Positions 37,622 through 47,075 of a stretch of 64,000 nucleotides of DNA are shown here, piece after piece. The notes under the pieces were generated by a model. It was not told where the DNA came from. It did not search any database and saw only the letters and a list, made by a program, of their open reading frames with translations. The stretch lies in contig NZ_CAMLJP010000012.1 in assembly GCF_946480385.1 (NCBI RefSeq), forward strand, positions 9,033 to 73,032, read 5' to 3'. This DNA comes from an uncultured Azospirillum sp. GTDB lineage: Bacteria; Pseudomonadota; Alphaproteobacteria; Azospirillales; Azospirillaceae. The position numbers were made by a program, and so were the translations under genes. Within the stretch, counting starts at the first letter, position 1, and each line of letters starts with the position of its first letter.

Positions 37622-38560
37622 ATGAGTTTTTCGAACGCCCTTCCCGCGTCCTCTCCGGCCGGCGCCATGCCGGACGGCAAGGAGGGCGCGACGCCGCCGG
37701 GCACCGGCCGGAGCGGCCCGGAGTCCGCCATCCCTGCTGCGGCAACCATGGCTCCGGCAATCATGGTTGCGGCCTTGGGCGCCCGGCGCCTGATGCGCGC
37801 CTGCGACCGCGCCGCTCTGGCGACCGCCCAGCGGCCGGCCGATGACGGTGGCGCGGTGGCGGCGGAAGCCGACGGCTGGCCCTACCCCTCGCTGGTGCTG
37901 GTGGCGTTCGACCATGACGGCAGTCCGCTGCTTCTGCTCTCCACGCTGGCCGACCACACCCGCAACCTGCTGGCCGACGGCCGGGTCGGGCTGCTGTTCG
38001 ACGGCACCGCCGGGCTGGCACAGCCGCTGACCGGCGCCCGCCTGTCGGTCCTGGGCCGGGCGGAGCGGTCTGACGATCCGATCCACCGCGAGCGCTATCT
38101 GCGCCGCCATCCCGACGCCGCCCTTTATGCCGGCTTCGCCGACTTCGCGATCTACCGCGTGGCGGTGGAGCGCGCCCATCTGGTCGCCGGCTTCGGCCGC
38201 ATCCACTGGCTCTCCGCCGCAGAGCTGGACCTTCCCGCCGCAGCCCCCGCCCTGGCGGCGGGCGAGACGGTGCTGCTCGACCGCCTGAACGGCGCGGGGT
38301 ACGGCCCCCGGCTTGGCCCCGCCCCCGATGGTGACGGGGAAAGCTGGAGCTTGACCGGGGTCGACCCGGAGGGATGCGACCTGCGACGCGGGGGGTACGT
38401 CGCCCGCGTCGATTTTGAGCAGAGAATCCACGACCCCGAATCGGCTAAACTGATGCTGGACACGCTGATCCGGCCGCAGGACGGGTCCGGACAACCCGGA
38501 GGATCGACATCCGGGACCGAAAAGGCTGGAACCGAAACAGCCGGCGACGAGGGTGCCTGA
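37622..38560 (+). CDS. HugZ-like heme/flavin split-barrel protein
   Basis: A 312-residue cytosolic protein of the pyridoxamine-phosphate-oxidase-like split barrel with a C-terminal DUF2470-like domain, as in HugZ heme oxygenases. It has PYPSLVLVAFDHDGSPLLLLSTLADHTRNLLADGRVGLLFD, then RYLRRHPDAALYAGFADFAIYRVAVERAHLVAGFGRIHWL, and VDPEGCDLRRGGYVARVDFEQ at the end. Both blocks match this family. A tail rich in Gly, Ser and Thr follows. The start is taken at ATG 37622, with only a weak site; the upstream frame is open. Confidence 0.83.
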   Translation: MSFSNALPASSPAGAMPDGKEGATPPGTGRSGPESAIPAAATMAPAIMVAALGARRLMRACDRAALATAQRPADDGGAVAAEADGWPYPSLVLVAFDHDGSPLLLLSTLADHTRNLLADGRVGLLFDGTAGLAQPLTGARLSVLGRAERSDDPIHRERYLRRHPDAALYAGFADFAIYRVAVERAHLVAGFGRIHWLSAAELDLPAAAPALAAGETVLLDRLNGAGYGPRLGPAPDGDGESWSLTGVDPEGCDLRRGGYVARVDFEQRIHDPESAKLMLDTLIRPQDGSGQPGGSTSGTEKAGTETAGDEGA

Positions 38561-39022
38561 CGGTGCCCGCCGGTAAGAACAAGAAAAACGGTCGGAACGA
38601 AAAACAATAACGAGAGAGACGAGAAGCCAACCGTCAGCCTGAACGACCAGCCGAGAGGTCGCTTCGACACCACCGGGCGCCGCACCAAAAACAAGAACGC
38701 GGCGCGCGGACACGCGCAACCAGGAGAACACTTCAGTGGACCATAACGGATCGCCCCGTTTCCCGTCCGGGCCATTGGCCCCCAGACCTGTCGCCTCAGG
38801 ACCGCCTTTTGCACCGTATCGTCGCCGCACCCTGCCGGTGCAGCGCATCGCGGCGGGGTTTCAGCCCGGCCGCCTCTTCGGACCGGCACCCCGCTGATGC
38901 GGCGGCCGCCGTCCATCTGACGACACGACAACGGACGAAAGAACGGCCGGACCGGCCGCGGCACCCCCGGCGAGGGGCATGCCCGACGCGGCGGTACCGG
39001 CCCAGCCTTCGAGAGGGACGAT
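38561..39022. other. 462 bp region upstream of pckA
   Basis: It contains an A/G-rich stretch at 38571-38630 and a small open frame described separately. A long untranslated leader for pckA is possible. I see no riboswitch that I can name. Confidence 0.4.
38736..38897 (+). CDS. Possible 53-codon ORF in the pckA leader
   Basis: A GTG start with AGGAG 8-12 bases upstream opens a 53-codon frame, Pro-, Arg- and Gly-rich (VDHNGSPRFPSGPLAPRP at the start). It ends 125 bases before pckA. The composition also fits a random frame in GC-rich DNA, and the only real support is the good ribosome-binding site and its position. If real it might be an upstream regulatory ORF. Confidence 0.2.
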   Translation: MDHNGSPRFPSGPLAPRPVASGPPFAPYRRRTLPVQRIAAGFQPGRLFGPAPR

Positions 39023-40846
<1,824 letters not shown>

Positions 40847-40889
40847 CCGGCGCAAGCCGCCGGCAGAAAGCCTGTCAGCAGGTAAGGAT

Positions 40890-40916
40890 AGGGGCTGCCG
40901 CAAGGCGGCCCCTTTT
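40890..40916 (+). terminator. Rho-independent terminator of pckA
   Basis: aggggctgcc, a gcaa loop, ggcggcccct and then tttt form a stem of about 10 bp with one mismatch and a short T-run, 44 bases after the pckA stop. Confidence 0.75.
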
Positions 40917-41125
40917 CCGTTGCGGCGGCCGAGATGAACGGAAATTCATCCGAAACCGGCCCGGCGGCGGCGGGGTCCGGCGGCAGGATGGCCAAGGTTC
41001 AGCCTTTGCAAGGCGATTCCATCCTTACCTGCCGCATTTGTCTGTCGGTGATTTAACCGGCTTGTCAAAATGATCGGGCATAAAGTCGCCCGCGCCGCAG
41101 CGCGCATGCCAGGGAGGGCGAGGTC

Positions 41126-41911
41126 ATGTCCGATCATCAGATTCCACCGCAGGATGGTGACGACTCCGCGGAACCGACCTTTCCGTCAGCCGATCCGGAG
41201 GACGCCGGCGGCCCGCTGTCGTCCAAGCGCCAGCCCTGCGCCATCAGCGGCAAGCGCCGGCCGAAGCGCGACCTGATCGCGCTGGACGCGCTACGCCCCA
41301 GCCTGGCCGACCGCATCCGCCACGACCACCCGCATCTGGAACCGGACGCACAGATCAGCCGGCAGGAGCTGGCGCGCTACCGCTCGCTCTATGTCGCCGA
41401 GCTGCTGAAGGAGGAGCATGGCGAACTCAGCGAACTGGACCGCGAGGTCGCCGAAAGCCTCGCCCGCCACGAGACGCTGGCCGAGAACCCGGAGGAAGAA
41501 TACGACGACCACCGCACGCTGGGCGAACGTCTGTCGGACGGTCTCGCCAGCTTCGGCGGCAGTTGGGCCTTCCTGATCTCCTTCGCCGTTGTCCTGTGCG
41601 TGTGGATGCTCATCAACATCCTGGAAGGCGACACCAAGGCCTTCGATCCCTACCCCTTCATCCTGCTGAACCTGCTGCTGTCCTGTCTGGCCGCCATCCA
41701 GGCGCCGGTCATCATGATGAGCCAGAAGCGGCAGGAGGCGAAGGACCGGCTACGCTCCGAAAACGACTATCGCGTCAACCTGAAGGCAGAGCTGGAAATC
41801 CGGCACCTGCACGAGAAGATGGACTATCTGATCCAGCGCCAATGGCAGCGTCTGACCGAAATCCAGCAGCTGCAGCTGGAAATCATGCAGGAAAAGCGGC
41901 TGCGCAAGTGA
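41126..41911 (+). CDS. DUF1003 inner-membrane protein
   Basis: A 261-residue protein. A polar N-terminus of about 130 residues is followed by two transmembrane helices (WAFLISFAVVLCVWMLINIL and PFILLNLLLSCLAAIQAPVI). The conserved DUF1003 stretch MMSQKRQEAKDRLRSENDY then leads into a C-terminal coiled-coil (LEIRHLHEKMDYLI). The family has no known function. AGGGAGGG precedes the ATG at 41126. Confidence 0.9.
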   Translation: MSDHQIPPQDGDDSAEPTFPSADPEDAGGPLSSKRQPCAISGKRRPKRDLIALDALRPSLADRIRHDHPHLEPDAQISRQELARYRSLYVAELLKEEHGELSELDREVAESLARHETLAENPEEEYDDHRTLGERLSDGLASFGGSWAFLISFAVVLCVWMLINILEGDTKAFDPYPFILLNLLLSCLAAIQAPVIMMSQKRQEAKDRLRSENDYRVNLKAELEIRHLHEKMDYLIQRQWQRLTEIQQLQLEIMQEKRLRK

Positions 41912-41938
41912 ACCGGACGCAGGCGGCCGGGCGGCGCA

Positions 41939-43651
41939 TCAGCGCTTGCGGCGGCCGTCCAGTTCCAGCATGCCGCGCAGCGCGGCGATGGTCTTGCTGA
42001 GCGGAGTCGGTTCGCCGGCGGGCTTGGTGTCCGGGGGGGCGGGCTTTGCCGTCTGCGGCTGACCGTCCGGCGGCTGACCTCCCGGCGACTGGGCGGCTGG
42101 CGCGGCCGGTCCGCTGCGCACCGATGGGCGCGGCTTGGCGGCGCGGGATTTCGGCGGTGACGGAGGCGGCGGAGGATCCGGCTGCACCTCGTCCTCGATC
42201 AGCCCGCGCAGGGCCTTCATCGCCTCCTCGATCTCGCGCTCCTGGGCGGAGCGGCGGCTGACGGGTGCCGGTTCCGGGTCCTTTTCCTCTTCCGGGGCAG
42301 CAGCCTCCGGCGCCGGATCGGGATCGCCCCAGCCGGTGGGCACCGACCAGTCATCCCCACTCCGGTCGGGCGCCGGATCATCCGCGTCCTCGCGACGGGC
42401 AGGCTTGTCGACTGCCCTGCCGGCGTTGCGCAGACCCTTGGCGGGCGGCGGGGCGGCGTCCTCTTCTTCCTCCGCCGGCTCGTTCGCCGCGTCCTCGATC
42501 ATGGAGCGCAGGGCGGCGAGAGTCCGATCGAAGCCTTCCTCATCCTCCGGCGGCGGGGGCGGGCGCTGGGCCCGGCGTTCGGCGCGGTGCTGGTCGAAGT
42601 CGAGCGGCTCGGCAGGCGGCGGCACGGGCTTCGCCGGACGGTTGGCGGAAGCCGGGACGGGCTTTTCCGGGTCGCGGATGGCGAAGGACAGGATTTCCTC
42701 TTCCGACGGCTCCTCGCCGTCGGGACCGTCGTCTTCGAATTCATCCTCCTGGCCGTCGTCCCCGGACTCCAGTTGCCAGGGATCGGCCCCCGCGTCCGCG
42801 CCGTCGTCCTCGAAATCCCGGCGCACCAGGACCTTGTGCGAGAAGACCGGAGGCTCGTCCTCGCCCTGGTCCTCCTCGCCCTGTTCGTCCTTAAGCGGGT
42901 CCGGCCGACCGCCGGCCCGGGCCTCAGGCGCAGGGTCGTCCTCATCGTCGTCGGAGCCATAGGCCTGCGCCAGCAGCCGGCGCATCGCCATCAGCGTCTC
43001 GTCGCCATCATCCTCAGGATCGGCCTCAGGATCGGCGCCGTCCGGGGCACCGGCGTCGGCGACCTCGTCGCGGGCGGGCTCCGGCCGCTCGTCGTTGGCG
43101 GCAGTCCGGGCATCGCCCGTCGCCGGGTCGTCATCCCAATCGTTGGGCCAACCGTCGGGCGGCGACTGGCGGTCCAGGCGCGCCGCCATGTCCGCGAGCG
43201 AAACGGGTTCCCACAGCGGAGCTGCGCCATCCTCCGCCGGACCGTCGTCCACATGGTCGGACAGCGGAAGCTCCGACACCGGCTTGCCGCGAACAGGCGC
43301 CGGAGGAGGGGGCGGCTCCTCCGCATCGGCCGTCCTGTCCCGGCCGCCGTCACCACCGCGCAACGAGGCGAGCAGACCGTTCAGTGCCGCCAGCGGCGCA
43401 TCGAAGGACGGCTCGTCATTGCCGGCGGTAGAGAGGTTGGCAGCCGGGGGTTCGGCCAGGATCGGCCGGCTTTCGATGTCGCGGGAGTCGCAGCGCGAGC
43501 AGCGGTAATGCGGCGCGATCGACAGCACCGGGTAATTGGGGCCGAAGCGCCGTTCCAGCATGGCACGGGGCAGCACACCGCCATGTCCGCAGGCGCGGCA
43601 GCGCAGTTGCACGTCGGCGTCGATGTCGCGGAGGAACAGCATACGGGCCAT
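41939..43651 (-). CDS. Long acidic low-complexity protein with N-terminal zinc ribbon
   Basis: A 570-residue protein. Residues 17-20 (CRAC) and 51-54 (CSRC) form a zinc ribbon in an otherwise compact N-terminus (MLFLRDIDADVQLRCRACGH). The remaining 500 residues are Glu, Asp, Pro and Ala-rich and largely disordered. Short motifs recur: a helix of the type FDRTLAALRSMIEDA, again as LAALNGLLASLRG, AMRRLLAQAYG, EAMKALRGLIEDE and TIAALRGMLELD. These repeated Leu-Arg helices in an acidic tether may be binding sites for a partner. Function unknown. Confidence 0.75.
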   Translation of the reverse strand: MARMLFLRDIDADVQLRCRACGHGGVLPRAMLERRFGPNYPVLSIAPHYRCSRCDSRDIESRPILAEPPAANLSTAGNDEPSFDAPLAALNGLLASLRGGDGGRDRTADAEEPPPPPAPVRGKPVSELPLSDHVDDGPAEDGAAPLWEPVSLADMAARLDRQSPPDGWPNDWDDDPATGDARTAANDERPEPARDEVADAGAPDGADPEADPEDDGDETLMAMRRLLAQAYGSDDDEDDPAPEARAGGRPDPLKDEQGEEDQGEDEPPVFSHKVLVRRDFEDDGADAGADPWQLESGDDGQEDEFEDDGPDGEEPSEEEILSFAIRDPEKPVPASANRPAKPVPPPAEPLDFDQHRAERRAQRPPPPPEDEEGFDRTLAALRSMIEDAANEPAEEEEDAAPPPAKGLRNAGRAVDKPARREDADDPAPDRSGDDWSVPTGWGDPDPAPEAAAPEEEKDPEPAPVSRRSAQEREIEEAMKALRGLIEDEVQPDPPPPPSPPKSRAAKPRPSVRSGPAAPAAQSPGGQPPDGQPQTAKPAPPDTKPAGEPTPLSKTIAALRGMLELDGRRKR

Positions 43652-43736
43652 GCCGCGCAGTATAGCGGCGGCCCCGCGGCTTTCCCATTCGTTTCAGTGC
43701 CGCCCCGGCCCCACAGGTCCCGGTTCTCGGGAGGGG

Positions 43737-43976
43737 TCAGACCGCGCGGGTGACGGTCAAGCCCTGTTCGGACAGGCTGTCGAAGATGTCCTTGAACTTC
43801 CGCAGATAACGGGTGCGGTAGGCGTCGAAATCGGCGGCGATGGCCGCCTCGGCGTTCTGGGACTTCTTGAACTCGGACACGCGGTGGGCATTTTCGGCGC
43901 GGTACAGGGCGAAAGCGCCCTTCGTCACCAGATCGTTGCTGACCGGGTCTGCATTCTTCGATTTGTTGCTGTTCAT
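43737..43976 (-). CDS. Small hypothetical protein
   Basis: A 79-residue soluble protein, MNSNKSKNADPVSNDLVTKG at the start, then ALYRAENAHRVSEFKKSQN and a C-terminal helical part with Tyr, Arg and Lys (TRYLRKFKDIFDSLSEQ). It is more protein-like than the upstream extension of the frame, so ATG 43976 is used; ATG 44003 is also possible. I do not recognise the family. Confidence 0.6.
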   Translation of the reverse strand: MNSNKSKNADPVSNDLVTKGAFALYRAENAHRVSEFKKSQNAEAAIAADFDAYRTRYLRKFKDIFDSLSEQGLTVTRAV

Positions 43977-44154
43977 CAATCCATGTCCAGATGGAGTGGA
44001 CATCCGGCCGCCGGGGTTGGGTAATCGGGGCCGGATGATCGGAGCCGGTAATCGGCGGGGACTGCGATACGACCCTGCAGCCGTATCAATGCGTTGCAGC
44101 CACCGATGAAAGCCTACGCCCGCTTTCCCACACCCGCAATGCTGCGACGCACCA

Positions 44155-44598
44155 TCATGCCACCACCCCGCGCAAGGCGGCCATGCGGTCACGGTCGACG
44201 CGGATGCGGTCCAGATGCTGGGCGATCACCGCGGTGATGGGCAGGGGAAGCTCTTTCGCCATCGCTTCCTCGAAACGGCGCAGGCATTCGCTCTCGCCGC
44301 GCTCGACCTCCTGGATGATGGTGGCGCGGTCATGGCCGAGCACGGCGGATTTCAGTTCCAGGAAGAAGCGGTGGGCACCGCCCAGCATGGTGCCGCCCAT
44401 ATCCGGCGCACCGCCCTGTTCGGCGACCAGCCGCTGAATCTCGCGCACGATGGCGCCGCGCTGGGCGGCGAGATCGTTGAACAGAGCCTTCAGATCCTCG
44501 TCCTGGGCGGATTCCGCGGCCTGCCGGTAGCCCTCGTGGCTGTCCTCGACGATGCGGATCAGGTCATTGAGCGTATCGACGATCTCGTCTTTTTCCAT
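44155..44598 (-). CDS. DUF2383/PA2169-like four-helix-bundle protein
   Basis: A 147-residue protein with a ferritin-like helical profile. The start KDEIVDTLNDLIRIVEDSHEGY and later GTMLGGAHRFFLELKSAVLG with ERGESECLRRFEEAM match the PA2169-type DUF2383 family. Repeated Glu and His residues could bind metal, but the family has no agreed role; stress and general-response contexts are common. The start ATG at 44598 follows a purine-rich leader. Confidence 0.85.
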   Translation of the reverse strand: MEKDEIVDTLNDLIRIVEDSHEGYRQAAESAQDEDLKALFNDLAAQRGAIVREIQRLVAEQGGAPDMGGTMLGGAHRFFLELKSAVLGHDRATIIQEVERGESECLRRFEEAMAKELPLPITAVIAQHLDRIRVDRDRMAALRGVVA

Positions 44599-44717
44599 GG
44601 CGGCAGGCCCTCCCATGCGTCCCCTACGCTGCCACAACCCGGCGGCAGGCCCGAATGTTCCACCCTGCCACCGGTGGCACTCCGAGTGCGACGGGCCTGA
44701 CGCGGGGCGCCGCACCC

Positions 44718-45320
44718 TTACGCCGACGCTTCGGAAAGGCCGCGCGCGGCGGGCGATCGGCGGCGGATCGGGCCGCGGAACATGCCGGCCCGCCACAAGC
44801 CGACGCAATGACCACAGAGCCCCATCGCGTCCGACACCAGTCCGAAGACCGATTCCGCCAGCAGGTTGTGCCCAGCCCCGACCAAAGTCGCCATGACGAA
44901 GAACACCCGCATCCGTCCGACCGCGCTCTGCCAGCGGCCGAGCGTCGCCAGCAGGAAGCCGGTGACCGACAGCGCCGACATCGGCCCCTGCCAGCTCAGC
45001 ACCGCCACGGCGAGCGCCGCCGGCACCGTCAGCCTATAGAGCAGGCCGAGCGTCCGGGACGGCTGCCGTTGGACGCGCACCGCCATCTGGATCAGCCCCA
45101 GCCCGCACATCAGCATGCCTGTCCAGGCGCCCAGCAGCAGGAAATGGAGCAGGAACAGAGAGGAGGCCGTCGCCTGCGCCAGCAGGATCGCCCGCCGGCC
45201 GCCCAGAAGCGTCGACAGGGTGGCGGCAGACAGCCCGGCAATGCCGGTCATGGCAACCGGCGAGATCGTGGTGGGAAGGGTCGAGAGGGTCGGAAGATAA
45301 TCGAGCAGAAATACCGTCAT
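44718..45320 (-). CDS. YgjV-like inner-membrane protein
   Basis: A 200-residue polytopic membrane protein. At least five hydrophobic helices can be seen, among them AILLAQATASSLFLLHFLLLG and WTGMLMCGLGLIQMAVR. The family (bacterial inner-membrane protein, YgjV type) has no known function. ATG 45320 has AAGG seven bases upstream; ATGs at 45335 and 45344 are open too. The gene diverges from the next one. Confidence 0.78.
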   Translation of the reverse strand: MTVFLLDYLPTLSTLPTTISPVAMTGIAGLSAATLSTLLGGRRAILLAQATASSLFLLHFLLLGAWTGMLMCGLGLIQMAVRVQRQPSRTLGLLYRLTVPAALAVAVLSWQGPMSALSVTGFLLATLGRWQSAVGRMRVFFVMATLVGAGHNLLAESVFGLVSDAMGLCGHCVGLWRAGMFRGPIRRRSPAARGLSEASA

Positions 45321-45742
45321 GGAGTGCCTTCGCATGAAAAACATGCCGCAGTGCAGCGAAGGCGGCGGACGCTAGTCCCGGACGGTTAACCAGATATGAA
45401 CATCGATGTGACCGGAAACAGACCAAAAGATGGATGTCGCGATGTCCCCGACAGTCCGGAAACGCAATCATGTGGACCTTGCGGATAACTCCGGTGATTA
45501 TTGTGTGTTCTCTGCCCTGCGGTGCCTCGGCGGGAAGGGTTGTGAAGGGTTTGTCAGGTGGCGGCTCAACGATTTCGGAGAGGATCCTGCCCATCCTTGC
45601 CGTTGGCTTTGAAGGCGCGCGGCGGCATTCTCGCACCGTCACGGCGGAATCGTTATCGACTGTGTCATTATCGACGCTGCCGGACCGGGATCGGGGGATC
45701 ATCCGGTAATTGGCGCAATCCGGACGAACTGGGGGAACCATC
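45321..45742. other. 422 bp divergent intergenic region
   Basis: Between the YgjV-like gene (minus) and a small Cys-rich gene (plus). It holds two direct copies of TTATCGAC at 45654-45661 and 45669-45676, 15 bp apart, which could be an operator. No RNA gene or further ORF looks convincing. Confidence 0.4.
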
Positions 45743-46018
45743 ATGGCGCTGTACGGCCGCCATCCTGCCTCGCTTGGCTGGGAACCGAAGCCGAAATCGG
45801 GCAAGACCGGCGAAGCACGCGGCCACGGTGGCCGTGCCAGCCGCAGCGGACATCTGTGCTGTGGCTGCGGCCGGCCAATCCGTGCCGGAGACCCGCATTG
45901 GGCCGGACATGGCCACCAGAACCCCTGGCACTATGCCTGTGCCGAGCGTGCGGGCCTTACATGGTCATGGGCGGGCCGCCCGGACGCGCCGCCGCTTCCG
46001 GCCGCGGAGATGGACTGA
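45743..46018 (+). CDS. Small Cys/His-containing hypothetical protein
   Basis: A 91-residue soluble protein. LCCGCGRPIRAGDPHWAGHG holds a CCxC set, then HQNPWHYACAERAG follows, so a zinc-binding knuckle is likely. The preceding residues are basic and Gly-rich. The gene's end overlaps the convergent gene by 62 bases. Family not recognised. Confidence 0.55.
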   Translation: MALYGRHPASLGWEPKPKSGKTGEARGHGGRASRSGHLCCGCGRPIRAGDPHWAGHGHQNPWHYACAERAGLTWSWAGRPDAPPLPAAEMD

Positions 46019-46205
46019 CAGCGCCGGCATTCGACCCGGCCTGCGCCTCTTCGCGCCCGCGCCGGTAGGCGTCGCGTTCAGCCTCCAGGATGGCGTCGGC
46101 CAACCGCCGTTCGAACTCGCGCTCCACGAGGGCGGAGAACAGGTCGATGCGGAAGCGGGCCTGCAGGGACCGGCTCAGCCGGCGGGCTCTTTCGATCGGC
46201 GGCAT
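45957..46205 (-). CDS. Small hypothetical protein
   Basis: An 82-residue soluble protein, basic and helical (RARRLSRSLQARFRIDLFSAL, then REFERRLADAILEAERDAY). ATG 46205 is 7 bases after AAGGAG; ATG 46211 is too close to it. The 3' end overlaps the convergent small gene. Function unknown. Confidence 0.5.
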   Translation of the reverse strand: MPPIERARRLSRSLQARFRIDLFSALVEREFERRLADAILEAERDAYRRGREEAQAGSNAGAVSPSPRPEAAARPGGPPMTM

Positions 46206-46555
46206 CGGCATTCTCCTTTCGGCTGAGGGCAATACCGCCCAGCTTCCGGGATTGCGGGTGATCCCGGCAACCGCGCCGTCGGCGAACCGCCAACGCAAAG
46301 GAGAGCGCCCATCCGCACCCCTCGGTGCGAACTGATCTTGGCCCGTTTCGGTGGAGACGGGGGCACGCAGATCTTAGCTCGGCCTGTTCGGGGGTGATGT
46401 GTCCGACCGCCGAGTGGACGCGTGCCGCCGTACCGTTGCCCAATCGCCGAGCGGGACCGCCCGTGTTGGAATACCCCATGTTGGAATACTGGGCGCCGTC
46501 CCGGCGTCCATCGAGCAGCCCACGCTCCCGCGGGCTGCAAAACGGGAGGAACACC
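46206..46555. other. 350 bp region with an insertion-sequence scar
   Basis: Between two divergent small genes. It contains the IS3-like remnant described next and a direct repeat TGTTGGAATAC at 46464-46474 and 46479-46489. The promoter for the small exported protein should lie here. Confidence 0.45.
46376..46435 (-). mobile_element. Remnant of an IS3/IS481-type transposase C-terminus
   Basis: On the minus strand this stretch encodes ARVHSAVGHITPEQAE, close to the RxHSAxGYxTPxE motif near the end of DDE transposases of these families. The frame has no start nearby and the rest of the element is missing. It lies at the left edge of the copper island. Confidence 0.45.
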
Positions 46556-46807
46556 ATGCTCAGGAACGTCGCTTTGGCAGCCGTCTTCGCCGTCGCTCTG
46601 ACCGGTCCGGCCCTTGCCAACAGCTGCCCCAAACACATGGCCGCCATCGACCAGGCCCTGGCGGCCAACCCGAAGCTGAGCGCTGACCAGATGACGCAGG
46701 TGAAGAAGCTCAGGGCCGACGGCGAGACGCTGCACAAGCAGGGCAAGCATGCCGAGTCGGAGGCGACGCTCGCCCAGGCCGAAACCATCCTCGGCATCAG
46801 GAAGTGA
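46556..46807 (+). CDS. Small exported protein
   Basis: An 83-residue protein with a signal peptide (MLRNVALAAVFAVALTG, cleavage near ALA). The mature part is a helical Lys/Ala/Glu-rich peptide of about 62 residues, with NSCPKHMAAIDQALAANP at its start and a pattern of evenly spaced Leu/Ala. GGGAGG precedes the ATG. Similar small periplasmic proteins occur near metal-resistance genes, but I know no function. Confidence 0.7.
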   Translation: MLRNVALAAVFAVALTGPALANSCPKHMAAIDQALAANPKLSADQMTQVKKLRADGETLHKQGKHAESEATLAQAETILGIRK

Positions 46808-46867
46808 CATAGGGTGCCACGGGGGCGGAGCGATGCTCGCGCCCCCGTCGCACCGTCCTGCGGCGGC

Positions 46868-47059
46868 TCAGCCCCGGTGCGCCTTCCGCCCGACGGCGGC
46901 CAGCACGCCGGCGAGCCCCAGGAACAGAACCGCGCCGCCGCCCCAGACCCGGACATAGCCGGGCATCCCAAGGCTCGGCACCAGGGCGTAGACGGCGGCG
47001 AGCGCCGCCCACACGGCGGCGATGACGACAACGAGCCAGAGCTCTTCGTTCAGTTTCAT
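46868..47059 (-). CDS. Small membrane protein beside the oxidase-like pair
   Basis: A 63-residue protein with two predicted transmembrane helices (LWLVVVIAAVWAALAAVYAL and WGGGAVLFLGLAGVLAAVG) and a basic tail. It lies 16 bp after the subunit I gene on the same strand, so it may be a small accessory subunit, like subunit IIa of ba3 oxidases. This is a positional guess. Confidence 0.6.
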   Translation of the reverse strand: MKLNEELWLVVVIAAVWAALAAVYALVPSLGMPGYVRVWGGGAVLFLGLAGVLAAVGRKAHRG

Positions 47060-47075
47060 AACGGGTCTCCTGCGC

